Positions 22,901-35,685 are shown, counted from the stretch's first letter. The stretch is 64,000 nucleotides of DNA from Branchiostoma floridae (GCF_000003815.2 NC_049980.1:18115831-18179830), one strand, 5' to 3'. Notes: generated by a model from the sequence alone, not told the origin. A program made the numbers and translations.

Positions 22901-24821
22901 ATTCCAGCATACATCTGGGTAATGATATCGAGGACTGATGTTTTTTTGCCTCACCTGAACACTGATCTGGCCAAGTTTGGAAGCAGCAAAAGAGTGAGGA
23001 TTGTCTGGTAGTGCCTTCAGCACGTATCCATCCAGGTGTGCATGTACCTCATACTCAGTTCCACTCCAGAAGGGGCCCACTCTGAAAAACAATCCATCCA
23101 AGTAAGTAAGAAGGGCAGATCTAGAAGTGTCTTTTCAATAACAGACTTCTAGAGTGTCATTACTTTCTTTCTCGGGCCTGCATGTCAGATTTCTTCAAAA
23201 GTTAGAGATTAGTAAACAAAGGCTACCTTAAGTAGCAGGAAACTACAGCTGTTGGCAAGGACTAACCTGTACTCTCCAGCTGCATTGGTCTGTGTGGTCA
23301 CATCTTTTGAGGACCCCTTTCCAGACTTGAGAGACACTGTGATGTGCACACCAGCCTGAGCAGGATGCACGCTGCCTGTCACAAACATTCCTCTCTCACC
23401 AGTAAATGACACTTTGCTGCAATCAAAAATACATAACATATGAACACCCATCTCAATGTGATCAGGCAACTGTTCCATAAGCCATCTATAGAAGCTTGTG
23501 CACACTAGTTTTTTTTGTGTGTGAGGGAAATTGGATGTGATGGCCTTTAAAACTGTCACATCAGTCAGTTGCAGAAATGAAATATTTTCTTGTCATGACT
23601 CTAGAGTTTCATTCTTTGTTGATAATTTTGACTACATGAAATGGTGTTTAACATTAATAATGACTACAATGGATATTTGAAGTCCCATGTTTAAAAGAAA
23701 TGATACAATGAAGGAAAGAAATCACAGTTGAGTCACATACCCAGCAGGACAGCTGTCTCCTGTAACAGTCAGTTTGGTGCTCCCAGGTGTAAACAGCAGC
23801 TGGTCAGCTGTTGGTTTCAGTATGATCTAAGAAATGGTAACGAGGATTAACATTGAGACTGAGGTGTATTCTTCTAATTGACTTCTAGTATATTCTTTAA
23901 AGACCAGGTTCTGGCCCATTTACCTTTTTAAAAGAATTACAGGCTTCTTTCCTATTTCCGAGGTACAGTATGTATGAAAATATCTACTTCCACGGGTAGA
24001 ATAATACAACATGATTCAAGCAGGAAAATTCTAAATCAGTTAACGTTGTTTTTTAGTAGTCTTAAATATACAAGTAAAAATCAACAACACTCCTAGAAAT
24101 GCAGCTATCTATTCCAAACTTTAGCTTCTTCTACAAGCTCCAGCTTTCATATTTCAATCAGAGGTTCCAACCTGCTCTCCACTTGTGGCCCAGTAGGAGA
24201 ACTCATATGTATAAGGGCCCTGGTACTCTGCAGGGGGGTCTGGCATCTCCTTAGGTTTTTTCTTGTCTTTTCCTTTCTTGCCTTCAGATTTTCCATCCTT
24301 ATCTTCAGAACTCTTCTCTGAGCTCTCCCTGAAACAATGAAGAAGTTTTACTGACAATAGGATTAACTGTAGATTAGAATGAAATAGTTTTAGAATGATT
24401 TGAAAATCCAGTTATCATACCCAACACTTCCTTTGCACTTATTAACGTTGTTACAAAACATTTTGATTATGGAGTATTCTCAATGTGGCAGAATGACACA
24501 ATGAGTGTGAGCTTCATATCTTTCAGAATTTATACTTGTTACTCTTGACCACTAATCAACTCTGTAAGGTGATATATGATGCTTACGTGTCCTTGTCAGG
24601 AGGTGGGGGAAGGATCTGTTCTGGAGTGACCTGGACACTTCCCCCGTCAGGAACTGTGGAGATGGTGACCAGCAGGTCCCCTGACTTGTCCGGTGTCACC
24701 ACGGTCCCCGTCACCAGGTGATGGTCAGCGGTCAGGGTCAGGACCACAGGGTTGGAGGTGTTGTATGTGTACACCTCCGACTCAAACTGGTGACAGGACT
24801 TTGGTGTCAGGTGGTACACCC
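19966..24821 (-). other. NOMO: NOMO coding exons 12-24
   Basis: Coding exons in transcript order: 24587-24821, 24172-24328, 23741-23826, 23267-23416, 22955-23081, 22557-22670, 22258-22385, 21827-21942, 21410-21516, 21145-21255, 20652-20788, 20278-20455 and 19966-20094 (with stop TAG). Exon 13 carries the charged insert and then the conserved YEFSYWATSGEQ stretch. The last two exons hold the membrane helix and the cytosolic tail. Confidence 0.93.
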
Positions 24822-27800
24822 CTGCAAACACAGGTGAGGGCATCAACTTCCTGGCATTGATTTGCAACTTTATTGTTGACTGAACCTACACTTGCACAGA
24901 ACTAAGACATGATTACACATTGTCAAAGTACTAAGACACAAGCAACAGCACTGCTTTTGGTAAGATGTTCTGCAGCAGAATGTTGTCTTCTCATTTGCTT
25001 ACGAATAAGATTTAAGTCAAGTAATATAAAATTCCATAGTATTTAAAGCAAACATTTCAAAAAGACAAAAGACCAATACCTGGTTGTGCCAAGCAGAACT
25101 TGTTTATGCCCCGTTTCAGGTCAAAAGATCCCACATTGCGACCATTGCCATCCTGGCTGAAGTGTAAGCTGATATCATGTGACAGGGAGCACTTCAACAT
25201 GAACCCTACAATGCAAAAAGGCTGAGTTAATATCAAAGAACACAGAAGAAATCTATCATACGAGTATAGTAAACAACAACAGCTTGCCTGCTACTAAAGG
25301 GGAGAAGGGATACGACCCTGAAAGATAATCTGGATTGATGCCAGTCTTTACCTGTTTGAAGAAACACCAGGCCTTGAATATCAGAGTTTGCTATGTCAAC
25401 TGTCAGGCTTGCTTCCTTCCAGCACCACTGCTCCTGGTGAACAGTTACTGAAAGGGACAGAAAAGTAACAAAACTTTTATAAAACAAGCACCTACAAACA
25501 GTCACAGTAATTCTGACTGCAAGGTTAAGAGATTACTTTAGCAACCAAAAATCTTATGAATAACAAAAAGTAGAAGTTCATTCACTCCACTATCACTCAT
25601 TAGAATCTTTATAAGTACAAGTACCAAAAAAGGTTGGGTGCTTCAGCAATCCAAAACAACTAGGAAATGCCAAGATTGACACTAACCAGAATATTTGCCA
25701 GGAAGGACATTTTTGAATGTAAAAGAGACTGTTTTTCCATCAGATGGTTCAGGTTGTGTGTGAACCAGGCTGCCTCCCTGGTCAGCACGTTGTAGGGATA
25801 AAGTCACAGAGCTGCAGGACTCGATGCACTGCACACTGCCCGACACAACTGCCTGGAACTGGGTGAAGAGGATGTCCATCTGTGGCTGGCTGGTTACAGT
25901 GACAGAGTGGCTGGGTGGGGACAGCTGTAGACCTGCTTTCTGATCAGCCGCAGAAAGCATCACTGTCAGAGTATAGGACCCTAGGATATGAAAGACATAT
26001 AAACAGTTTAAAGCCATGGGTCAGACAACATTATAACGATATGGAATACAACATATGTAATACATGTACTTGAAACATTTTACAGCAAATTAGCCAGTGA
26101 AGTACCTGGTGGTGCCATGAAGCAGAAGGAGCCATCCTGCTTTGTGGCAGCCTTTTTCACACTTCCAGTTGTGGTGCTCTCCAGCTCCAGTGCCCATGAT
26201 CGGTCACGATTGAAGCCATCAGGCAAAGCAACCACGTCCACACGACCACAAACTGCAAACTGGGATGCTACAATGTCCTGAAACTGAGTAGATAAATTCA
26301 AATGTAAATAAGATTAGTAAGAAACAGTTGACACTACAGCAACCAATGAGGAAAGTGTACAGTAGATTTTTCTTTGCTTTGTTACATATATGGAGACATA
26401 ACTTAATGAAAGCAACGAAAAATTGCCCACATCAATTAGAAATACATGTATGTATAAAACTGTGGAACCTTCTTCTACTGCTTCTGAAAATGTTAGCTGT
26501 CATATTAGTTCTTTTTAACTTAATGTGACAATGCCACTATTGCAAACAGAACGGGAATTAAAACTTATTGTGCTCTCACCCTTATGGTACGTGGAGTAAC
26601 TTTCACTTCCAAAGGTGAGAAAATGTAATGTTCCTTTTTTGCCAGGAGGGAGTAGACGCCTGTTTTCATGTTTTCCAGCTGGTAGATGCCATCACCGTCT
26701 GTTTTGAGGACATCTTTGCCATTGACTGCTATTGTCACATCATAGATACCTGCTCCCTGGGTAAAAGTGATAAAATGCTCAAGACACAACATATGGAAAT
26801 GAAATTATAGTAGCCTACTTCATTAACATATAATCATATGTCATGATTATGAAAAGCTTGAAGTACTTCACACCTTTTCGCATATCTTTTGTTTAGTTGG
26901 GCAAAAACATTCAAACGTTAATGTAACATTTATGACTGCAAGTACATTGCTTTGGCCCTAAAAAAAAGGAACCTTGACATTTTTGACAGATAGGCCAATG
27001 AGAAAATATCTCATGACTATCATCATGCTTAAGGAGTAAATGAGAATGTGTCACAAATATAAAGCACCCTAAAAAAGAATCAGTCAAAGTAATACCAATA
27101 GAGCCTTGTTGGTTCCTTTGCACATCAGTGTCAATGTATGTATCTAAAGAGAAAGTTTTACACTTATAATACTAGTCAACATATTCTAATGTCTGACTAC
27201 ATGTATATCAAACTACCATACTATCCAGTACCTCCGCTTCCTGCACAACTCTGCCCCACACAGAGAAGCCATTGATGTTGAAGGCCACTCCCAGTTGGAC
27301 GCTACCGTGGTCAACTGTAACATCTAGCTGGGAGGGACTCACGTCAAACTGGGAAGAGCCATAGAATGGCACCTAGTGAAAAGACAGGGAAGGAAGCATG
27401 TATCACAAGAGACTGGAACACAAGCAGACTTGGCAAATATCTAAGGGGGTGACACCAATTGAGCTGTACATGCTTTTCAACTGTTGCAATATTAGGTCCC
27501 TCGTAAGACTTGCACACTTTTACAAAGTGAAATGCAGTCTTAACTACTTTCTTTATCATCATTTTGCAATCTATAATAGCTCCTTGAACTACAAATTGAG
27601 CTGCCTAATAGATCCTACAACAGGACTGTCAGGCTCTGGCCAAAAAGACATAATTTTTTGTTGATTTTGCCCCCCCCCCTCCCCCCCCAAAAATGTACCA
27701 CATGTGCACATATAACACGGTTAATAACTAGCAGCTAAAACAGGTTCAAGAATTTGAATGCATACGAGCAACCATATTGAAGCTGTACTTACTAGTTTAT

Positions 27801-30188
27801 ACTGTCCAGATGGCAATGTGGGGAAGACAAACTTTCCCTGCTGGTCAGACTCCACCCAACACAGCACAGGTAACCTAACTGTTTCACCTGAGTAGCCTTT
27901 GGGGTTGCCCTTGTTGCAGCCATTCACCAACTGTAACACAACCAATAGTTACATCTTTTTAAAGCTCAGTGAACACAACACTGATCAGTGATATTTGTAT
28001 AGCCAGTATATCTGCCCTTCAGCATAACATAACAGATCTCAGGCACGCACAATTTACATGTACAGTCATGCAGAATTACAGAGGATACTATGGACAGAAA
28101 GTCAACTCATACTGAGATACCGTAGAGCTAAATAGAAATCAGACACATCTAAATTAATGTCATGGAATCAGATCAGACAATATGGACAAAACCATAAATC
28201 TAGAACATTATAACATGTTTATTCTAACCTTTCTACATACAGGTCAGCATGCACCTAAGTTTTTTCATCACCTCTAAAGTTTACAATGTTATACATTACT
28301 GGTCAAATTTTGTCCATTGGCCTACTGTTTCTAACCTTAGTGTCCGCAGTGCCAGAGTGGAGTATGAGGGTGATGCCTGCCATCCCCTGGCCTTCACTCT
28401 GCACCAGGCCCCTCACATCATACCCGATGATCCTCAAGTCTTCTCCAACATTCATGTTGTCCTTCTCCACAGCCACATGGACAGACTTCCTCTCCAGAGT
28501 CCAGTCAGGGTGTTCACCAGAAACCTCGTACTTCCCCGGCAGAATTCTCGAGAAGCTATATCTGAAATACAACAAAACACATGTATAAAATGTGAGTAAA
28601 ATTGTAGGATATTCATAACTTGTTACTGTATAGCACAATTCACTTTAGGGTCAAAGGTACCAAGCCTGTCATCACTTATCTACAAATGTAACATGCATGA
28701 TGATGATGATGCCGGAGTTCAGGGTGTTGTAAGCTGGAAAATATACATGTACTTGCATATATTTATCAGTAACTTGAGAAACTGGTCTGGCAAATTAAAC
28801 TAGTAGTGCTAAAGATACGCTTTCTGCACATTATTTATTTCTGAATTATCATAAAGGGTTACTAAATAGTTTTAGTCATACTGATGTATCATTATATGAC
28901 CAAAACAGTTAAGATGTGTTTCCTTACATTGTAAGTCTTTCTATCCCTCCCAGCCTTACCTGCCCCCCTGGGTGGTGACTGCTGTCTGTAGCACCTCAGC
29001 AGGGTCATCTGAGTCCTCCAGCTGAAGGTAAACACTGACTCCTTCAGGCCCATCATTACGACCTGCACTAACCACCTGGAGAAAGTTAGAGAAGACAAAT
29101 TATGTCATACTACTGTATCAAGGTCCTATAAGTATAATATTCATTATGTGTGGCTTGAGTCAAATATAATGGCGGATAACATTATCAAGGTTAAAAGATT
29201 GCATAGATTGTACATACCTTGCCAAAGATAGAAAATCCAGCAAATTTGAAGTTGATGTCCTTGCCCATACTACACTGATCTGTCTTGCCGTCAATGTGCA
29301 GCTGGACCTGCGTGGGTTCAAAGTTCCAGCCTGCCGGTGGCTCGATGTGGAGGGAGAAGTCTCCATGTTCATACAGGGGGATCATGAAGTAGCCATTGTT
29401 GGGGGCACAGTCTGTCTGGTACTTCAGACTGCCCTGTGGTGTGTACAACTTTATCTATAGAACCAAAAGAAAAGGAAACAAATTAAGAAACTACAAATGC
29501 ACATCTTTATGGAATCAAAAAAATGTAGTATAAAAGTTCAGACGGTCAAAAACAGTATAAAGTGCTATTGTGATATGTTTAAGAATACTCATGCCTTCCT
29601 TAAAAGGGAGAACAGGAACAACCCAGAAATGTACAATTTTCACAAAATATGCTATTTTTCTTTTTGAAATCTTTCACTATTTATGGCTGGAGAGTTTTAC
29701 ACTATAAAGGCTGCTATTGCCCAGACTAATGAAACCATTGGAAAAATACTCTGAATAGCTCATACATACATACATACATATATACAACTATAGCTCAATA
29801 TGCAATAATAAATGAATATTTGTAATACATGTAACGCTAGTCTTACATACAAATATACTTACTTACTTATTGTTATTCTGTCAACGTCAAGCTCCATCTG
29901 TATCATCTTAGCCCTTTGTAATAACCACAGGTTACTAATATTGAATTAGACAGCCTTGGCTGTGCATCCTGAACAGGCAAACCAAGGAGGAATATAACCT
30001 CCTTGGGCAAACCAAACCAAACCAATACATACCTCAATCAATGAATAATTGATTTCCACATCTGATTTCACAAAGCCACCACATCCAACAACATCATGTG
30101 CTGAAGCAAGGCACCGTATTTGGGACAGTAGGAGATGTAGGAGAATGCACACAACAGCGAGTGTTGTTGGAACTTTAGAGATGACCAT
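19966..30188 (-). CDS. NOMO: Nodal modulator (NOMO), ER membrane protein, complete
   Basis: NOMO is a single-pass ER membrane protein with a large lumenal part made of Ig-like/carboxypeptidase-regulatory-like beta domains. It works with Nicalin and TMEM147 at the translocon and was first described as a Nodal antagonist. Twenty-four coding exons join in one frame of 3660 nt (1219 residues plus stop), close to the vertebrate length. The N-terminus has a signal peptide (TTLAVVCILLHLLLSQ) followed by the family signature VGCGGFVKSDVEINYSLIE. The C-terminus has a membrane helix (SLPVTLLLLLAGY) and a short cytosolic tail. The start at 30186-30188 lies two bases after a splice acceptor, so a 5' UTR exon exists upstream. 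The tail ends RKTN, a dilysine-like (K at -3, R at -4) ER retrieval signal. A Lys/Glu/Ser-rich insert occurs at about residues 707-735. Confidence 0.96.
27670..27688 (+). repeat. Poly-C tract
   Basis: Ten C, one T, then eight C, in a NOMO intron. On the opposite strand this is a G-run tract, and it is a likely place for sequencing-length errors. Confidence 0.9.
29761..29784 (+). repeat. CATA microsatellite
   Basis: Short run of CATA units ending in TATATA, within NOMO intron 1. Confidence 0.85.
29982..30006. repeat. Second CCAAGGAGG hairpin
   Basis: CCAAGGAGG and its complement CCTCCTTGG flank a 7-base AT spacer, inside NOMO intron 1, 27 bases from the exon 1 donor. The arm sequence equals that of the hairpin at 12957-12999. 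Confidence 0.6.
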
Positions 30189-30540
30189 TGCTGAAAAGAA
30201 AAGAAAGGGGTATATGAAAACCCATCCATAAATTATGTCAGAGTGAAAAATTATGTAGTTGTAGGTTAACAAACGTTGATGTAGAAAAGAGGCAAATTGG
30301 TTTTAAACTCGAAGTTCCGATTTGCCACTTTTCTTCCTTATGATCCTACTTATATCTAATACACAAATTTCACTCATGAAATTTATACGCAGTTTTGTTT
30401 GGCCATTTTTTGGCCACAGTCCAGTCATACATGGTCCGTCATACATGAGCATGTGCCGCCCCCACCCCCATCACGAAATAGTCACGTCATACTTGCAGCA
30501 AAATCCAACTCTTATGACATTTATTCATTATCAGACTTAC

Positions 30541-30650
30541 CTGTAAGATCTACTGTAGCCCTAAGAATGGAAAAATCAGGAAAACCATAAGAAATGTGCC
30601 CCAAATCTGACCAAACTACGAGAAGTATCTCGCGTGCATTCCCGATCCCC
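30541..30650 (-). other. NOMO: Probable NOMO 5' UTR exon and promoter
   Basis: A consensus donor (ACAG then GTAAGTCTGA on the minus strand) ends an exon at 30541. It would splice to the acceptor TTTTCAG just before the NOMO start at 30190. The right edge of the exon is not defined by sequence; 30650 is only nominal. No TATA box is evident; ATCTCGCG near 30628 resembles part of a known TATA-less promoter motif. Confidence 0.5.
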
Positions 30651-31110
30651 GGCGAGACGGGACAGAACATATGTCGACTTAATAAAGGTCAAGCGGACAG
30701 TCAATTTTTTGTGGGGGGGTGTCTACAAGCGATTCGCTATTATGATACAATTACACACAATTATTGTTTATGATTTTTATATCTTTTAGTAAATAGTAGA
30801 ATATTTTAAATAAACTGAAAATATTCTTGGTATATTTTGTATGTTATAGTATGTTTATTCCTAACATATATAATATAGACCCCTTGATTTGATGGTTCAA
30901 CCTACCCTGTCTTCTACCGGTAACACTGAGTCTACTTACAGCAGCTCTACGGAGACTAGGTTTCTGGCAGACGGTAGAGCCTTTAATGATCTTTAATAGG
31001 CAGGAAATGCTAATAAATGTTTTGTTTTGTTTATTTGAATTCATCACTAGAAATAGTCGCTTACTACTGCATACTGTTAACTATTGCTTGTCTCTCATTT
31101 TTGTTACTTA

Positions 31111-31146
31111 CAATTAGCCCTCGGGCAACTTCGGAACCTGCAAATA
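31111..31146 (+). repeat. Probable retroelement 3' tail, copy 1
   Basis: CAATTAGCCCTCGGGCA occurs identically here and at 48303-48319. Both are followed within 25 bases by a TGCAA(A)TAAA end. A shared 3' end over unrelated upstream sequence is the pattern of 5'-truncated non-LTR retroelements. No reverse transcriptase is encoded nearby. Confidence 0.45.
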
Positions 31147-31168
31147 AACTTTCTGCTAATAAAATGTA

Positions 31169-31290
31169 TTCTCCAAGCAGACGTTGAGTCGCGGAGATAT
31201 AGCAGTAGTCAGGATTTTTACCGACTTACGTGATCCGGTAAAAATCCTGACTACTACCATATCTCCGCAACTCAACCTCTGCTTGGAGAA
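31169..31290. mobile_element. TCTCCAAGCAGAG-family foldback element, subfamily A
   Basis: The element is an almost perfect palindrome of 122 bases, beginning TTCTCCAAGCAGACGTTG and mirrored at its end, with the apex near 31230. Its inner arms (GAGTCGCGGAGATAT, AGTAGTCAGGATTTTTACC) resemble those of the element at 35686-35794. Confidence 0.75.
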
Positions 31291-31963
31291 TAAATAGAAT
31301 GTGTTGTATGATATATTATATAGATAAATGTATCATGTGAAACAAGACCGTAGTCCCATCATGTCGTCGGCTCTCACGCCAAAAAAGTCACTCTGACCAT
31401 CCAAATTTAGATAAAAACGGTTACGTTAAATGATTTGTATAACTGTAAGTAATAACGTCTTGACTGTTGTCAGTAACAACATATCACGGGCCGGGGATGC
31501 CCTAACTTTGAAAGGATTTTGTACTTATCTTATTTAATACGCATAAATACGCCATAACTGAGAAAGAGGAACGTCGATAGATAAAATTATGCAAATGACG
31601 ACCTAATTTGGTTAATCAATAACAACAGTATTCTTCAATAGACAGTAAACTCATTGAGAAGTATTCATCTTATATGATGTGAGATCTTGGAACTCTACAG
31701 GCGTACGTTCAACGTCGAAAGAAAAAGAGATCACAGGCACCAACTGCAATGCGTCGGTTACCCTTACTCTGTATGTAATTTAATTACATGTGGACAAAGA
31801 ACCCAAGGTTCCTATTTTGTGAACAGCTATTCAGTGGTACTGCCGTTTAATATGTGCAAGACTAAACATTGTTCTTTATTCTAAACGTCATTATCTTCCT
31901 CTTCCCCTTTCCAGGTAGGAGCATTGCCAAAGTTGTGTACACGTTGTCCGACTTTCTCTAGAC

Positions 31964-32158
31964 ATGGGATTAGGTTTGTCTTCAGCGAGCAGTCGTGACG
32001 TGCAAGGCGACACCAAAAAATTGTGCTCTGATAGTTGCAAGGAATCAACTGAAAAACGAAGAGGAAGCCGAGTTCTGCCTCCACTGGTCAGAAGGATATC
32101 AAAGGAAGAGGAAGGGCCGGGAGGACTAGTAATATGTCCACAGGAACAGAAAATGTGA
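31964..32158 (+). CDS. Hypothetical small ORF, 64 residues, myristoylation-like start
   Basis: I do not recognise this protein. The ORF begins MGLGLSSASSRD and is hydrophilic. It contains a basic stretch with a possible protein kinase A site (VRRIS) and has no membrane segment. A good splice acceptor (polypyrimidine then CCAG, ending at 31914) lies 50 bases before the ATG, which suggests a spliced 5' UTR. Glycine at position 2 and serines at 6-7 fit N-myristoylation. It could be a chance ORF. Confidence 0.25.
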   Translation: MGLGLSSASSRDVQGDTKKLCSDSCKESTEKRRGSRVLPPLVRRISKEEEGPGGLVICPQEQKM

Positions 32159-32199
32159 CATTATGAGCCTTTGTTTTGCATTTGGTTGCGTTTATTTGC

Positions 32200-34344
32200 A
32201 TCGGATCAATGAATTCAATTAGTGCACTTCTTGGATTCGTGAATTATGATTTAGGGCCTGTTTCCGACAACCTCGGCACCAGCGGATAGAGCCTTCTAAC
32301 GAATTCGAAGGTACTAGTACATGTACTAGCGAAGTTGACTGAAACTGCATTTCTTTCACTCTGGCCGCGGACGCCATCCATGAGAGAGAGTCGAAGAGCC
32401 TCGGAGCATCGAGAGGTCGGGGGCGTTTGTGCGATTATTCGACAAGAAATGAATACTCCCTGCTACTGCTGTGCCACTTGCAGCTGTGCACTTGTCTGGG
32501 TGGCATGAGGTAGCTGCTACAGATCAGTTCAGACGGTCACGTGAGGTCAACAAGCAACATCACAGCCACCATGTCGCCCTATAAACCATATTGGATCGAC
32601 CTGATACAGAAGCCCTTGTCTGAAGACTGTCTATAACCTCGCGATTGTGAGATTAAAAATCGGACTTGCTTGTAGTGGACCGTCCGGCTGTCACCATCGC
32701 TAAGACTGGAACTGACGGTGATTCTACTAATAGCACCATGTTGGTAAGGACTTTGGACACTTGATTTGTGTTTACTGGACAATAGCAGGGACTATTTGTG
32801 CTAAGCCGGCAGGAGAACAAATATGCTTGTTTTGTGGGATTTTGTAGGTAATTTTCAAATGTAACGTGAAGCCCTTCACTGCAGGAACTCAGTTGCAAGC
32901 TAATTGTTCCAATGTATGTGATTAAACAACAGCATTAACAGATTGGTACTTGGTATACAGTTCCACGAAAGATTGTATTGATGTTCACATAAGGTCACAT
33001 AATAGAATTTTGTCTTTACAGTACAAGCCGCTTAATTGCACGGCCTATTTGCCAGTGAATTTCGTGCAATTATTCGGCTGGTGCAAGTATGCGAAGTTAT
33101 CTACCTGGACCGCATTGATTTGGGACTTTTGGATTCCGTGCAGTACTGTGCGTTAATCAGTTGTGCAATTAGTAGGCTTCTACTGTATACGGACACTCAT
33201 TGTCACACTGAGATCATCAGATTCACGTAGAACATTGTTTCAACATTGTTCCGATTTCCCCACTCGTAACGCACCCTTCCCAACTACATTTTATTTAGGT
33301 AAGAACATTTAGCTTCGGACGATCCCAGATTTACGACCTGTGAATGTGGGTCTCACATCAATAACACCCCTCTTTGTAAGCAAATAGATTTCCAAAGCAT
33401 CAGTGGACAAAAATGCAAGTCCTTGGCAACAATTACTAAAGTAGTGCATGTGTATGATTCGTTTCTAGACGACAAATCCATCGTTGAACACTTCGGCTAT
33501 ATTGTCATGGCAACTAGGTTACATTTGTACGAGGAGTGAACGTGTAATGCCTCGTGAATCACGTATTTTGAGCTCGAGCTCACCTTATGTTGGATAATTG
33601 CTTTTAAAGTAATTGGCGAGGTCACATTGCAAGGTCGTATGAGAGTAGGCACGCCATGGGCGTGAGTACAACGTGCTTCACAATTAGATTATATCGATTC
33701 CATTCGTTCCGTACATCGAGGCATTGTCCTGAAAAAAAAAAATACATGTAGCCGGTCACGAAGATGCTTCCCATTGGGTAAAATGTCTATTTGATATAAT
33801 GTACTTTATTGAAATTTGGCCTTTCGCGTGTGTAAATTCTATTTCGTGACCTGCGCAGGTAGGACGTTTCCTACTGTTACTTTCCAATACATGAAACGGT
33901 CACAAGTATCTAGGAATCGGTACTTATGGTGGTAGGTAGATGAAGTATTACCCTCAAGTGTTTAGTACGTAGACAAGCAGCAGTGTAACTCCGTACAATA
34001 ACTGTTTTTTTATTAACTTGCCTGTAGATGGTTGACTTCTAGCGGTGTCAGCCTGAAGTACAATGGGAACAGGCTCGTCAATGGACAAGTCGAGGGACAA
34101 GTACCAACTCGCGGTTGGACAGCAAGGACAGCACAAGAGCTCACCTCCCAGCACTGACCACTGCCTGACTTTCTTTGACCTTAGTGATAGCCGCAGGCAA
34201 TCTGTAACACCGCGAAACGTCCCGGACATGACTCAAGGCACAGAAAAGACCAATAGTGATTTACTATCGCACCAGTCCGGGACATACCCTACCGGGACAG
34301 AACCGACAAGGCCAAAAATAACACCCATCACTTTACGTCAATGA
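32200..34344 (+). CDS. Hypothetical small gene: 5' UTR exon plus 93-residue ORF (34063-34344)
   Basis: I do not recognise the protein. The ORF at 34063-34344 begins MGTGSSMDKSRDKY, is Ser/Thr/Gln-rich and soluble, and has a possible kinase A site (SRRQS). A clear acceptor (T-rich tract then TGTAG, ending at 34027) precedes it by 35 bases. A possible upstream non-coding exon ends at a donor (ATGTTG then GTAAGG) at 32741. That exon would contain a 21-codon ORF with a strong start context (CAGCCACCATG). The MG.G.SS..SRD-like start resembles the ORF at 31964, so the two may be related. The left boundary is a guess. Confidence 0.25.
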
Positions 34345-35229
34345 TGATACTTGTCCACACTCACAAACGATGACTGACAATGTAACGTGCTTTGAATTTT
34401 GGGCATTGTTCATGTTCAAAGCTGAGCTGGTAGGATGTCACGCACAGACCTTCAACTAGTGAAACAAGAGTTTGGAGACTTCGTACCTGCATGAAATATT
34501 TATTTTGTAAATTTCTTGTTTTATCTTGTCTCTGTAATTATGCAAATTTGACTGCAAATTTGACAAACAGACACACCCCTCATGGTAAATGGCATGGCCC
34601 ACTCAGAGGTAAACTGACCCTTATGTAGCCCAGGGCAACAGAAACCTTCCTCTGGAGATTATCTCTATGCTACTATGCGCCTCTGTAGTGCCTTCTTTTA
34701 ATTAACAATTAAAACCAAACAGATGTAGGGTTACCTCCCAATTAACACAAAAATCAACATTCTGTACCAGGTTCAAAGTCAATTAGGCCCAAAATCAAAC
34801 CTGACCGTCTGGCCACCACACTGAAACAATCTACCAAATACCATCGCAATAGCACGCTGCGTACTGGAGACATATCGCCGGAAACGCACCAAAACACACA
34901 ATTTATCACAAAACACGAACCTTAAAACTAAACCTGCATTTTGATGCAGGAAATGAATCGCGCCTTGCATCAGTCAAGGTCTGCGTCTTATTGATTAATA
35001 TAAGGTGGATAGTTGGGTGATTAGGGTGTGACGTTGGCATTACTGTAAATAAAGCTATGCTGGTTAGCCCCTTATTTGAATGTTTGGTAAGTTTATAATC
35101 CACATGTATTTTCCTCGGACCGGAATTTCTTTTACGATTTCGGAGGTAGGCCGACACCCGATGGGTTACGATTCCATCCAGAAACGAAGGACTCAAAACT
35201 TAATAATTACGGTAGAAAGCCCTGTATGT

Positions 35230-35402
35230 TACTCTCCAAGCAGAGGTTAGGCTCTGGCTGTTTTTTTAAACGTTTTTTAGTCGTTTTTATTGGGCTTTCT
35301 ATTTTGTCATTTTTCTTGAAGTACGCCAGCAGTTAGATTTTGACAATACAGGATACAATACAAAATAGAAAGCTTTAAATTTTGTCAAAAGGTCTCCCAC
35401 AG
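35230..35402. mobile_element. TCTCCAAGCAGAG-family element, subfamily B, right end missing
   Basis: It starts TACTCTCCAAGCAGAGGTTA and its interior (TTTAGTCGTTTTTAT, CTTTCTATTTTGT) matches the complete element at 38390-38571. The expected mirrored right end is absent. Instead the sequence runs straight into the left end of the next element at 35403. Confidence 0.6.
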
Positions 35403-35562
35403 TAGTCTCCAAGCAGACCCTACGGTGCCTTAGAGCTATTGAAAGCTGGCCAAGGAGAATATAGCCAGCACTTCGGTGCCCGTTTGACTCCCTTTGGCCG
35501 GCTATACTCCTTGGCCAGTTTTGATACTATCTTATGGCACCGTAGGGTCTGCTTGGAGACTA
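35403..35562. mobile_element. TCTCCAAGCAGAG-family element, subfamily C
   Basis: Palindromic 160-base element, from TAGTCTCCAAGCAGACCCTA to its inverted copy ending GGAGACTA. The arms pair through CGGTGCC and TGGCCAAGGAG. The interior is unrelated to subfamilies A and B. Confidence 0.72.
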
Positions 35563-35685
35563 TCCTACAGTTACACATTTCGATGCAAGGCACTCGGGTC
35601 ACTTCTTCCCAAGTACAAGAAATAGCTACCACCCAAATGTCATTAACATAGCTTGTTCTTGTTCATAACACGAGATATCAAAACA

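Larger units (their letters stand above)
25080..30188 (-). other. NOMO: NOMO coding exons 1-11
   Basis: Coding exons in transcript order: 30033-30188, 29218-29454, 28960-29075, 28336-28561, 27793-27930, 27232-27372, 26580-26756, 26106-26283, 25687-25980, 25352-25447 and 25080-25205. Every junction is AG..GT with matching phase. These exons encode the signal peptide and the N-terminal half of the lumenal beta-domain array (residues 1 to about 628). Introns are about 200-800 bases. Confidence 0.93.
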
